From the NCBI GenBank assembly GCA_900768695.1, contig CAAGDY010000089.1, positions 1-16,431 on the forward strand: DNA of 16,431 nt, given 5' to 3'. The notes under the pieces were generated by a model. It saw only the letters and a program-made list of their open reading frames with translations. It ran no database searches and had not been told where the DNA came from. Shown here piece after piece: positions 7,019-14,215 of the stretch. The stretch comes from an uncultured Anaerovibrio sp. Its GTDB lineage: Bacteria > Bacillota > Negativicutes > Selenomonadales > Selenomonadaceae. The first letter of the stretch is position 1, and each line of letters starts with the position of its first letter. Made by a program: the position numbers and the translations under genes.

Positions 7019-8343
7019 TTGAGCGTAATGACTGGATTGATACCCTGGACAGGGAGATTTTTCCTTTTGTGGAGTACCCTGGCTTTGATAACCGCTACCC
7101 GACAATTGAACTGGTCAGGATGTCCGAGGAGCAGGTTGCTGAACTGCGGGAGGCCAGCGAGAAGCTGTTCCGTATTTTCTGCAAGGTGACAGAGGTGTTT
7201 CAGAATTGCAGTGATGAGTTCATGGAGGACATGGAGATTCCTGCCGGTATGCGGCCTTTCCTGCACCAGCAGAATATGCTGGGACTGCCTACATGGCTGA
7301 GCCGCTTTGATTTTGTCTTTGACAGCCGCCGCAGGCTGCACATGGTGGAAATCAATGCCGATACGCCCTGCGCCGTGATAGAGGCCTTTTATGGCAACAG
7401 GATGGCGTGCCGCTACCACCGCCGCAGGAATCCGAACCGCGACAGCTATGAGGAGCTGAAGGACTGGCTGAAATATATTTTTGACAGGACATACAGCATC
7501 GAGGTGGATTTGCAGCGGGGCAAAATCAGTGCGGAGCATCCTTTTGTGTTCTCCTGCTTTGAGGATTATGTGGAAGACAGGGGGACAACCCTGTTTCTGA
7601 TGCAGGCATTAAAGGAGGCCATCGGCTCTCTGTATCCTGATAATATGGTGGTTTTTGCGTCCTTCTATGAGCTGGGGGTAAATACTGATGGCAGTGTGCA
7701 GCTGCCGGACGGGCGGACAGCGGCTGTTCTTTACAGGTTGCACCCGATGGAGCTTTTGATTGAGGAAACTGCGGAGGACGGAGCCTCCCTGGGGACCATG
7801 TTCATGCAGGGCTACAAGGATGGCAGGTTCCATCTCTTTAACCCGCCGGAGGCTATCATCATGCAGAGCAAGGGCTTTCAGGCGCTGGTTTGGAGCCTTG
7901 CTCATAGCGAAAAGGCCGGCAGCCTGTTCACCCGTGAGGAGGTGCAGATCATCCGTCAGTATATGCTGCCATCTTATTTTGAGCGGGATTTTTCTGCCCA
8001 GCAAAAGGAAGGCTCCCTCCCGGCGGAAAGGTGGATAAAGAAGCCTATCTGGGGCAGGGAAGGCAACGGCATCCATGTAGTGGACGAGGCTGGCAGGCTG
8101 GTCAGCGAGAAGTATGTGCCCAACGCCGACGAGGTAGTACAGCGGGACAGCGACAAGGTGCTGGTGCAGAAATTTGTGGAGCAGCCTTCGTACAGCCTGC
8201 GCACGGATGAAGGCATTTTGAGCGGCTATCTTACCCTGAGCTGCTTTATGCTGGGTGAAAGGGCATCGGCCATCTACAGCCGTTTTTCGCCGGAGGAAAT
8301 TGCAGGAACGGAGGCCTACTGGGCGCCGATATATTTAAAATAA
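7015..8343 (+). CDS. YgiC-type ATP-grasp ligase (glutathionylspermidine synthase-like)
   Basis: 442-residue cytosolic ligase of the glutathionylspermidine synthase C-terminal family (PF03738), which forms amide bonds between a carboxylate and an amine through an acyl phosphate. Family signatures seen are MVEINADTPCAVIEAF at about 110-125, ED...EDRGTT at 183-192, RLHPMELL at 241-248, and the nucleotide-binding KKPIWGREGNGIHV at 342-355. There is no N-terminal CHAP amidase domain, so it is of the short YgiC/YjfC type, whose true substrates are not established; glutathionylspermidine formation should not be assumed. The ATG overlaps the TGA of the lipoprotein gene (ATGA), with AAGGAG at 7000-7005. 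The gene ends just before a bidirectional terminator. Confidence 0.88.
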   Translation: MIERNDWIDTLDREIFPFVEYPGFDNRYPTIELVRMSEEQVAELREASEKLFRIFCKVTEVFQNCSDEFMEDMEIPAGMRPFLHQQNMLGLPTWLSRFDFVFDSRRRLHMVEINADTPCAVIEAFYGNRMACRYHRRRNPNRDSYEELKDWLKYIFDRTYSIEVDLQRGKISAEHPFVFSCFEDYVEDRGTTLFLMQALKEAIGSLYPDNMVVFASFYELGVNTDGSVQLPDGRTAAVLYRLHPMELLIEETAEDGASLGTMFMQGYKDGRFHLFNPPEAIIMQSKGFQALVWSLAHSEKAGSLFTREEVQIIRQYMLPSYFERDFSAQQKEGSLPAERWIKKPIWGREGNGIHVVDEAGRLVSEKYVPNADEVVQRDSDKVLVQKFVEQPSYSLRTDEGILSGYLTLSCFMLGERASAIYSRFSPEEIAGTEAYWAPIYLK

Positions 8344-8348
8344 TACAT

Positions 8349-8384
8349 AAAAATACTGTTCGCATCGGTGCGAACAGTATTTTT
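8349..8384. terminator. Perfect bidirectional terminator between convergent ATP-grasp genes
   Basis: Arms 8349-8364 and 8369-8384 are perfectly complementary over 16 bp (core ACTGTTCGCA / TGCGAACAGT) with a TCGG loop. The flanking A and T runs give a U tract in either direction. It serves both the plus-strand YgiC-like gene and the minus-strand ATP-grasp gene ending at 8419. Confidence 0.95.
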
Positions 8385-8418
8385 GCATTTTGTGGAGTTT
8401 TTTGTTGTGCCTGCTGTA

Positions 8419-9621
8419 TCACCAGGTGGCTACAGAGTCGCTGAAGAACGTATCCAGCTCTTCCTTGGTGGAGAAGGTAGCCAGGTACATATAGTTGGCC
8501 ATGGCTTCTGCCAGAGCATCAGGGATAGGGCAGTGCATCCTGATGGCGCTGTCGTATTTGGCCAGCAGATCCTCGTGGGACAGCTTGAAATTCTTGCCGT
8601 TGCGGCGGCCGGAGAAGATGCAGTAGTAGTCAGGCCCGGTGGATTTCAGGGTGCTGTCGTAGGCGATCATGTCAGCCCAGATTTTGTACACATTGGTGCT
8701 GTGAGCGAAATTAATCATGTCAGGGGTAAAGCCGCCGCACGGGCGCATATTTACCTCCAGTCCGATGATATCTCCCTTTTTGCCCAGACCCTCCATGTCG
8801 TCGGTCAGGCGGAAGAACTCAAAATGTACGAAGCGGCTCTTGACGCCGAAGGCCTTGATGGCGGCGCGGCCGGCACGGCGTGTTTCCTCCGGCAGCTCCT
8901 TTAGGATGTAGAAAACGCTGTTGTCGCCCTGATTTACGATGTCCATGATGCTCATTGGAGTTACATTGCCTGTTTCAAAGATAGGCTCTCCCTGGGAGTT
9001 GATGATGGCATCGTAGCTGTTGACCTCGGCCCGGACAAACTCCTCCATGATGTACTGGGTGGTGTCATGGTTCTCATAGCGCAGCTGGAAGAAGCGCCCC
9101 AGCTCCACATCGTTGTTGATCTTGAAGGTATTGCTGGCACCTACGCCGTTGTCAGGCTTGACCACTACAGGATAGCCTACCATGTCCACAAAGGCCTTGG
9201 TATCATCCCACTCATGCACCAGATGGTAGCGGGCGGCCGGGATGCCTGCCTTGGCGTAGTATTCCTTCATCTTGGACTTGTATTTGATGCGGGGAATATC
9301 CTCGTCGTGGAAGCCGCTGTTGATGTTGAAATCGGTGCGCAGATGGGCATCACGTTCCAGCCAGTATTCATTGTTGGACTCCAGCCAGTCGATGCGGCCG
9401 TATTTGCTGATGAAGAAGGCGACGGCCTTGTATACCTCGTCATAGTTTTCCAGGCTGCTGACCTTGTAATACTCGTCCAGGCTGTCCTTCAGCTCCTGAC
9501 GGAGATTGTCATAGGGGCAGTCACCGATGCCCAGGACCCGGAGCCCGTTGTTTTTCAGCTCGCGGCAGAAATTCCAGTAGTTCTCCGGGAAATTCGGGGA
9601 AAGAAACACCACATTTTTCAT
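8419..9621 (-). CDS. ATP-grasp domain protein, carboxylate-amine ligase-like
   Basis: 400-residue ATP-grasp enzyme, not closely related to the YgiC-like one nearby. Residues 1-110 form a Rossmann-like pre-ATP-grasp domain (MKNVVFLSPNFPENYW). The ATP-binding core follows: VVVKPDNGVGAS at 152-163 with Lys155 in the nucleotide loop, IMEEFV at 191-196, and the metal/phosphate motif GLEVNMRPCGGF at 287-298 (Glu289, Asn291, Arg293). Such enzymes join a carboxylate to an amine or similar nucleophile with ATP cleavage. The product cannot be predicted. The ATG at 9621 follows GAGGTG. It lies 20 bases after an esterase gene on the same strand, so the two form an operon, and it converges on the lipoprotein/YgiC pair. 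Confidence 0.85.
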   Translation of the reverse strand: MKNVVFLSPNFPENYWNFCRELKNNGLRVLGIGDCPYDNLRQELKDSLDEYYKVSSLENYDEVYKAVAFFISKYGRIDWLESNNEYWLERDAHLRTDFNINSGFHDEDIPRIKYKSKMKEYYAKAGIPAARYHLVHEWDDTKAFVDMVGYPVVVKPDNGVGASNTFKINNDVELGRFFQLRYENHDTTQYIMEEFVRAEVNSYDAIINSQGEPIFETGNVTPMSIMDIVNQGDNSVFYILKELPEETRRAGRAAIKAFGVKSRFVHFEFFRLTDDMEGLGKKGDIIGLEVNMRPCGGFTPDMINFAHSTNVYKIWADMIAYDSTLKSTGPDYYCIFSGRRNGKNFKLSHEDLLAKYDSAIRMHCPIPDALAEAMANYMYLATFSTKEELDTFFSDSVATW

Positions 9622-9641
9622 TATATATCACCTCATAAAAG

Positions 9642-10412
9642 TTATATGCCGTACATGATTGTCGGTATGGCAAAGGGAAGCTGTCTCTCCCAGCTGGCCT
9701 CGCTGTGGTCGCCATTTGGCACCAGGCGGGTGGAGAGAATGACCTTTTTCTTCATCAGGGCGTTGGCTACGCGGGTAAAGTTTTCCGGGGACCAGGGCTC
9801 GTATTCAAATTCCTTCATGCCATAGTCCATGTAGATTACGGTATCCGGTGCCGGGGAAGAGCTGTCAATCAGCCGTAGCAGGGCATCTGCGTCCACATCC
9901 ATGGTTGGGGAAAAGGAGGCTGCCCGTGAAAAAACGTCGTTGTGGCACAGTACGGCATACAGGCTCATCAGCCCGCCCATGGAACTGCCGCCGATGAAGG
10001 TATGCTCCCGGCCTGTCATGGTGCGGAACCGCTTGTCAATGTACGGCTTCAGGTTGTTGATGTACCACTGCATGGTTTCCTCAGCCCTCGCTTCATAGGG
10101 GCCGCCCCATTCGCCGCCGGGATTGTAGTAAAAAGGCGAGTATTCCGAAAGTCGGCCATTGTCGGCGTGGGTGTTGCACTCAAAGGCCACTACAATCAGC
10201 TGTGTCTTTGTGTAGTTCAGATATCTGCCCAGTCCCCAGCTTTTGCCGTAGGTGGCATTGTCATCGAAGAAAACGTTCTGGCCGTCAAACATGTACAGCA
10301 CAGGGTAATGCCTGGATGGCTGTGTATCATATCCTCGTGGAAGATATATGTATACTCTGCGTTTTTCCTGGCCTGAATAGCAGGGATAGGTGAGGGTTCT
10401 TTTTTTTATCAT
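9642..10412 (-). CDS. Alpha/beta-hydrolase-fold esterase (PF00756 type)
   Basis: 256-residue putative esterase of the enterochelin esterase / S-formylglutathione hydrolase / mycolyltransferase-like fold (PF00756). The nucleophile elbow GGSSMGG at 141-147 places the catalytic Ser at 144. NGDHSE at 233-238 supplies the catalytic His236, and an acidic residue near 196-203 (MDYGMKEFE) is the likely third member. The front motif VLYMFDGQNVFFDD (about 38-51) is typical of the family. I see no signal peptide, so it is probably cytosolic. ATG 10412 follows AGGAGG (10425-10420 on the minus strand). First gene of a two-gene operon with an ATP-grasp ligase, so it may hydrolyse or release a conjugate made by that enzyme; inference only. 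Confidence 0.85.
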   Translation of the reverse strand: MIKKRTLTYPCYSGQEKRRVYIYLPRGYDTQPSRHYPVLYMFDGQNVFFDDNATYGKSWGLGRYLNYTKTQLIVVAFECNTHADNGRLSEYSPFYYNPGGEWGGPYEARAEETMQWYINNLKPYIDKRFRTMTGREHTFIGGSSMGGLMSLYAVLCHNDVFSRAASFSPTMDVDADALLRLIDSSSPAPDTVIYMDYGMKEFEYEPWSPENFTRVANALMKKKVILSTRLVPNGDHSEASWERQLPFAIPTIMYGI

Positions 10413-10454
10413 AGGCAGTCCTCCTGCTTTTATCTAGTACAAAAGTCTATAACT

Positions 10455-10483
10455 AGTTTAACATAGAGGGCGTAAAAATACAA
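10455..10483 (-). promoter_or_regulatory. Promoter of the esterase/ATP-grasp operon
   Basis: On the minus strand TTGTAT (10483-10478), a 17-base spacer ending in TGT, then TAAACT (10460-10455). The TG gives an extended -10. The start site would be near 10448, with a leader of about 36 bases. Confidence 0.5.
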
Positions 10484-10558
10484 ATATGGCGCGAATATGG
10501 GTAAAATGTCGATATTGTAAATAATCTTGACGGATAGGTGACTTTTGGTGAAAAAGTG

Positions 10559-10567
10559 TGATATAAT
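10559..10567 (+). promoter_or_regulatory. Extended -10 promoter of the receiver/CheX pair
   Basis: TGATATAAT at 10559-10567. The hexamer 17 bases upstream (TGACTT, 10539-10544) is a poor -35. A TTGACG at 10527 is 29 bases away and too far. The start site would be near 10574. Confidence 0.5.
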
Positions 10568-10601
10568 TTTAAATATAATAGCTCTTTTGGAGGTGCGAAA
10601 T

Positions 10602-10991
10602 TTGGCTGAGAAATTAAAAATTCTGATAACTGACGATTCCAAATTGCTGCGCAAGAAGCTGCGTGCTGAGTTGGAACAGCTTAATTGTGATGTGCTTGAG
10701 GCGGAAAATGGCAAGGAAGCCATTATGAAGGATTTGAAGGAACAGCCTGATGGTGTTATTCTCGATATCGTGATGCCGGAAGTAGGGGGGATAGAAACCC
10801 TGCAGGTTATCAAGGAAATCAATCCGGAGATTCCCGTGATTATGCTTTCATCGGCAGGTACCTCGCAAAAGCTGAAGGAAACACTGGAGCTGGGGGCGCT
10901 GGACTTTATTCAGAAGCCGTATACCAGCGAGCAGATTAAGCAGGCCGTGGAAAGAATCCGCAGAAAGGTTGAGGAGAATCATGGCAAATAG
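10602..10991 (+). CDS. Stand-alone CheY-like response regulator (TTG start)
   Basis: Single-domain receiver protein of 129 residues, with no output domain. All phospho-switch residues are present: acidic pair Asp11-Asp12 (LITDDS), phospho-acceptor Asp55 (GVILDIVMP), Ser84 in place of Thr (MLSSAG) and Lys105 (FIQKPYT). The reading frame is open from an ATG at 10545, but that codon lies upstream of the predicted promoter. TTG 10602 is chosen because GGAGG sits at 10589-10593, 8 bases before it, and the domain begins right after (AEKLKILITDD). The stop overlaps the start of the CheX-like gene by 11 bases. The pair suggests a phosphorylation switch with its own phosphatase. The partner kinase is not in this window. 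Confidence 0.92.
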   Translation: MAEKLKILITDDSKLLRKKLRAELEQLNCDVLEAENGKEAIMKDLKEQPDGVILDIVMPEVGGIETLQVIKEINPEIPVIMLSSAGTSQKLKETLELGALDFIQKPYTSEQIKQAVERIRRKVEENHGK

Positions 10992-11853
10992 GTATTTTTC
11001 GCAATATCTCCTGAATAAGGGTGTTCTTACATCCGATAATGCAGGCAGGATGTTGGCAAAATCCCTCAATGTTACTCCGGAGCTTTCTGTACTTGCCTTG
11101 GAGAAGGGTCTGATAAATTCAGAGCAGGCCCTGGAGCTGGTGGCCGCTGACGGGTTTATCCGGGCGGCTCTGGGCAGGAATTATCTGACGGCCCTGCAGC
11201 TGGATGATTTGAAGAAGGCCGTGCCTGAGCGGAGTGCCTGCCTGGGGCAGGTGCTGCTGGATGAGGGTGTTGTGGATTTGTCCGAGCTGGCCAGGCTGTT
11301 TGAGGAAAGCGCTTCGCCGGACTGCCGGCCTGTGAAGGCGGCAGTGAACGATATGCTGCAGTCACAGAACGTTGACAGCAGTGATTACGAGTACATAAAG
11401 GATTATGTGGAGCTGTTCCTGGGGGCGCTGCAGCGTTTTATGAACACGGATGCTGTGATTGTCCGGGGCGGGAACAGTGATGGTGTTGATACTACATATC
11501 TGACATATCAGAGCATGGGAGGCGCATTGCGTCTTACGGTGGGGTGCCGTATGACGGGTGATGTGATGCTGGCCATGGCCAATCGTTTCAGCGGTGAGGA
11601 GCTGGCCGGTGTGGATGAGATGGCGGTTGACTGCCTGGAGGAATTCTGCAATGTGCTGAACGGGCTTTACATTGTCAACATGTCCGGCAAGAGCCAGGAT
11701 ATGGATTTGGATATGCCAAGAACCGTTGAAAACGGGGAGCCTGCCGGTGACAATGTTTTTCAGCTCAGGATAGAGACGGAGTTCGGCAGCTTTGTTTTGT
11801 ATCTTTCTATGGACGGGTTTGTCTTTGAAGGGATGAAATCCCTTAGCTGGTGA
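10981..11853 (+). CDS. CheX-like phosphatase domain protein with N-terminal repeat region
   Basis: 290-residue protein. The C-terminal half (about 140-290) resembles the CheC/CheX phosphatase fold, which dephosphorylates CheY. The active-site E-x3-N is visible as Glu220...Asn224 in CLEEFCNVLNGLY. The N-terminal half holds three copies of a short motif, leucine-rich with x-G-[VL]-[LIV]: LLNKGVLTSDN at 10-20, ALEKGLINSEQ at 39-49 and LLDEGVVDLSE at 92-102. These resemble the helical N-terminal segments of type II secretion/pilus ATPases. That resemblance is by eye. The ATG at 10981 lies inside the 3' end of the receiver gene and has GAGGAG just upstream, so the two are translationally coupled and very likely function together. 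Confidence 0.75.
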   Translation: MANRYFSQYLLNKGVLTSDNAGRMLAKSLNVTPELSVLALEKGLINSEQALELVAADGFIRAALGRNYLTALQLDDLKKAVPERSACLGQVLLDEGVVDLSELARLFEESASPDCRPVKAAVNDMLQSQNVDSSDYEYIKDYVELFLGALQRFMNTDAVIVRGGNSDGVDTTYLTYQSMGGALRLTVGCRMTGDVMLAMANRFSGEELAGVDEMAVDCLEEFCNVLNGLYIVNMSGKSQDMDLDMPRTVENGEPAGDNVFQLRIETEFGSFVLYLSMDGFVFEGMKSLSW

Positions 11854-11855
11854 GT

Positions 11856-11911
11856 TTTTTTTGCAGGGCGGTGTTGCCGGAATGCCGTCCTGCAAAAAAA
11901 TAAATTTTTTT
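11856..11911. terminator. Hairpin and T run after the CheX-like gene, probable terminator
   Basis: Arms 11856-11871 and 11885-11900 pair over 16 bp (GCAGGGCGG with CCGTCCTGC, one G-U), with a 13-base loop. The stem is bounded by T7 on the left and A7 on the right, the reverse of a usual terminator. However, a T run follows at 11905-11911, so the GC core plus that run could terminate plus-strand transcripts. Confidence 0.55.
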
Positions 11912-11922
11912 ATGACAGTGTA

Positions 11923-11951
11923 TTGACAGCCTGCAAAAAAAATGGTAGTAT
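11923..11951 (+). promoter_or_regulatory. Promoter of tRNA-Ser
   Basis: Consensus TTGACA (11923-11928), 17-base spacer ending in TGG, TAGTAT (11946-11951). It is a strong promoter. The start site near 11957 leaves about 50 bases before the tRNA 5' end. It may also serve the SRP RNA, which has no clear promoter of its own. Confidence 0.8.
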
Positions 11952-12006
11952 TTATATCGTTGCTGGTGAACAGCATAACAGAATAGATTTCTTGTTATTC
12001 AAACGT

Positions 12007-12097
12007 GGAGAGTTGTCCGAGTGGTTGAAGGAGCACGCCTGGAAAGCGTGTGTACGGTGATACTGTACCGAGAGTTCGAATCTCTCACTCTCCGCCA
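12007..12097 (+). tRNA. tRNA-Ser, anticodon GGA
   Basis: Class II tRNA of 91 bases: acceptor GGAGAGT/ACTCTCC, discriminator G and encoded CCA, anticodon stem CACGC/GCGTG around loop CTGGAAA (anticodon GGA, reading UCC/UCU), the long variable arm GTACGG...CTGTAC, and T arm GAGAG-TTCGAAT-CTCTC. It stands just before the SRP RNA gene, the same order as in Bacillus subtilis. Confidence 0.97.
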
Positions 12098-12140
12098 TTT
12101 TTTTATTTATTTTTAGCTTGTAGAGCTAAGTGTTCTTTTC

Positions 12141-12269
12141 AAGGTCGGGCTTCAGCGCCCGGGTCTTGCGCAAGGCAGTCTTATGAACCTCGTCAGGTCC
12201 GGAAGGAAGCAGCGATAAGTAAGCCGCTGTCTGTGCCGCGAGGGTGCCTGGGGGCTGCGGCCCGACGTT
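12141..12269 (+). ncRNA. ffs: Small-type signal recognition particle RNA (4.5S-like)
   Basis: RNA core of the SRP, binding Ffh. The universal tip is present at about 12192-12213: GTCAGGTCC, GGAA tetraloop, GGAAGCAGC. The rest folds into a single rod: 12141-12150 pairs with 12260-12269 (one mismatch) and 12153-12160 with 12250-12257. The closed ends and the absence of any Alu-like segment before 12141 mark it as the small class, unlike the large SRP RNA of Bacillus. Ends are approximate to a few bases. It is followed by its own terminator and lies 44 bases after tRNA-Ser. Confidence 0.93.
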
Positions 12270-12288
12270 GGAAGGAGCGAAGCAGATT

Positions 12289-12318
12289 GCGGCATCCCGG
12301 CAGGGTGCCGCTTTTTTT
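12289..12318 (+). terminator. Intrinsic terminator of the SRP RNA
   Basis: Stem GCGGCA(T)CCC / GGGTGCCGC with one bulged T, loop GGCA, followed by seven T residues (12312-12318). A textbook rho-independent terminator. Confidence 0.92.
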
Positions 12319-12331
12319 GCGTGATAATTTA

Positions 12332-12340
12332 TGTTATAAT
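12332..12340 (+). promoter_or_regulatory. Extended -10 promoter of dnaX
   Basis: TGTTATAAT at 12332-12340, identical to the gntP element. The -35 position coincides with the T run of the SRP RNA terminator and has no consensus. Start site about 12347, leader about 28 bases. Confidence 0.55.
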
Positions 12341-12374
12341 CATTGTACTGAATTTGTGTACGGAGGTGGCAGTC

Positions 12375-14105
12375 GTGGCTTATATGGCTCTTTACAGAAA
12401 ATGGCGGCCTGGCGGATTTGATGAACTGGTGGGGCAGGAGCATGTCAGCAGAACCCTGTCCAACGCAATCAATACCGGGAGGGTGGGGCATGCTTATCTC
12501 TTTGCCGGTCCCCGTGGTACGGGCAAGACCAGCACGGCAAAAATTCTGGCCAAGGCACTGAACTGCGAGAAGGGGCCTACTCCGAATCCGTGCAATCAAT
12601 GCGAGGCCTGCCGGAAAATCAATGCAGGCAGCTCAATGGATGTGTTTGAGATAGATGCTGCCTCCAACCGCGGCATTGACGAAATTCGTGATTTGCGGGA
12701 GACGGTAAAATTTGCTCCGGCAGATGGCAGGTACAAGGTCTATATTATTGATGAGGTACACATGCTGACCGTGGAGGCCTTCAATGCCCTGCTCAAGACA
12801 TTGGAGGAGCCGCCTGCCCATGTGGTATTTATTCTGGCGACAACGGAGGCGCATAAGGTGCCTGCTACGATTCAGTCCCGTTGCCAGCGGTATGATTTCA
12901 AGAGGATAACTGCGGCGGATATTGAGGGGCGCCTGCAGCTGGTGGCCGATAGTATCGGGCTTGAGTGCGACGGGGAGGTTCTGCGCCTGATAGCCATGAA
13001 GGCTGATGGCGGCATGCGTGATGCCCTGGGGCTTCTCGACCAATGTGCCGCGCTGGCGCAGGGCAGGCTGACTGTTGAGCAGGCGCAGGGATTTCTGGGC
13101 CTGATTGGCAGGGACTGGATAGCAGGACTGGTATTTGCCATAGGGCAGAGGGATGCGGCCGGTGTCCTGCAGAAGGTGGCGGAGCTTTTGCAGGGAGGCA
13201 AGGAGTTTTCCCAGATGCTGGGGGAGCTGGCGATGTATTTTCGCAGTATGCTGGTTCTTAAGGCTTCAGGCAATGCGCAGGGCATGGATTATGGCAGTGG
13301 CAGTCCGGAAGAGCTGGCAAAGCAGGCGGCTGCTTTTAGCCAGTCACAGATTATGGAAGCTATACGGCGGGTGCATGGCGCTATGGCGGAGCTTAAATGG
13401 TCGCCGCAGCAGAGGATTACGGTGGAGTCTGCTCTTTTGGAATTGTGCCAGCATAGTGACAGTGATGACAGGGGGCGGGATTCGGGGCAGAAAGCCACAA
13501 GTACCGTTGAAGAGCAACGGCTGGCGAAGCTGGAGAGCAGGCTGGCTCAGCTTACGGCTATGCTAAAGGAGGGACGCGTTGCGGCCGGTGCCGGAGGTAT
13601 GGCGGCCGTGGGTCAGCCGGAGGCGGCGTCCGGCGGGCTGGCCACCGGTACAGCATCAGAAGGCGTGGCGGCAGAGGTGCAGTCGCTGGATGGCAGCAGC
13701 CTGCAGAAACGGCTCCTGCAGGAGCTGGGGGCAATGGGAGCGGCGCCGGCTATTTCCTGTGTAGAAAAATGCGCCGTGCTGTCGGTTAATGACGGACAGT
13801 TTGTACTGGGGTGCCCTACGGTTATGCTGAAGGGACTGGTAGAGAGGGTATACCGCTCAAAGCTGGAGGAAGCGGCCGGGAGGGCGTCGGGGCATCCACT
13901 GCGTCTTGTCTGCCGTCTGGCGGAGGCAGTGCAGAAGGTGCAGGAGCCTGACCCGGAGCCTGATTTGCCGGATATTCCGCCGCCTTTCGACGAAGGTGAC
14001 AGTGTAGAGGTTGATATGTCGGAGCTTTCCCAGCCTGAGCAAAAAAGGCTCCAGCAGGCTGTTGACGTCTTTGGCGGAGATTTTATCGAGCCGCCGGAGG
14101 ATTGA
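12375..14105 (+). CDS. dnaX: DNA polymerase III subunit gamma/tau (GTG start)
   Basis: Clamp-loader ATPase of the replisome, 576 residues. The AAA+ core carries Walker A GPRGTGKTS at 45-53, four zinc-ligand cysteines at 64, 73, 76 and 79, Walker B IIDEVH at 124-129, and the sensor-1/arginine-finger stretch ATTEAHKVPATIQSRCQRYDF shortly after. The C-terminal third is low-complexity and acidic, as in tau. The GTG at 12375 is chosen: GGAGG lies 8 bases upstream and it yields MAYMALYRKWRP, the usual family start; the ATG at 12384 is too far from the ribosome site. I found no in-frame slippery heptamer for a gamma product. It begins the dnaX-ebfC-recR block. Confidence 0.97.
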   Translation: MAYMALYRKWRPGGFDELVGQEHVSRTLSNAINTGRVGHAYLFAGPRGTGKTSTAKILAKALNCEKGPTPNPCNQCEACRKINAGSSMDVFEIDAASNRGIDEIRDLRETVKFAPADGRYKVYIIDEVHMLTVEAFNALLKTLEEPPAHVVFILATTEAHKVPATIQSRCQRYDFKRITAADIEGRLQLVADSIGLECDGEVLRLIAMKADGGMRDALGLLDQCAALAQGRLTVEQAQGFLGLIGRDWIAGLVFAIGQRDAAGVLQKVAELLQGGKEFSQMLGELAMYFRSMLVLKASGNAQGMDYGSGSPEELAKQAAAFSQSQIMEAIRRVHGAMAELKWSPQQRITVESALLELCQHSDSDDRGRDSGQKATSTVEEQRLAKLESRLAQLTAMLKEGRVAAGAGGMAAVGQPEAASGGLATGTASEGVAAEVQSLDGSSLQKRLLQELGAMGAAPAISCVEKCAVLSVNDGQFVLGCPTVMLKGLVERVYRSKLEEAAGRASGHPLRLVCRLAEAVQKVQEPDPEPDLPDIPPPFDEGDSVEVDMSELSQPEQKRLQQAVDVFGGDFIEPPED

Positions 14106-14145
14106 GGTGTCTGACTGCGGTTTTGGCAGGACGAAAAAATAAAAA

Positions 14146-14174
14146 TTGACGAAGCTGTTTATATTTGTTAGCAT
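14146..14174 (+). promoter_or_regulatory. Promoter in front of ebfC-recR
   Basis: TTGACG (14146-14151), 17-base spacer ending in TGT, TAGCAT (14169-14174), an extended -10. It would allow ebfC-recR to be expressed separately from dnaX. Confidence 0.6.
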
Positions 14175-14215
14175 GAAACGAGATTGTTTTTGTTCAGAAG
14201 AAAGGAGAGATGTTG

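Noticed and set aside
9067..9825. Plus-strand open frame of 252 codons opposite the ATP-grasp gene
   Set aside because: It is antisense to a gene with clear ATP-grasp motifs and shows Val/Ala-rich composition without any domain.
12050..12599. Open frames on both strands across tRNA-Ser and the SRP RNA
   Set aside because: They cross well-supported RNA genes and a terminator; no coding signal is present.
14038..14049. Run of six A residues near the 3' end of dnaX as a gamma/tau frameshift site
   Set aside because: The codon phase is CAA AAA AGG, not the X-XXY-YYZ phase needed, and the site is only ~20 codons from the stop, so no gamma-sized product could result.
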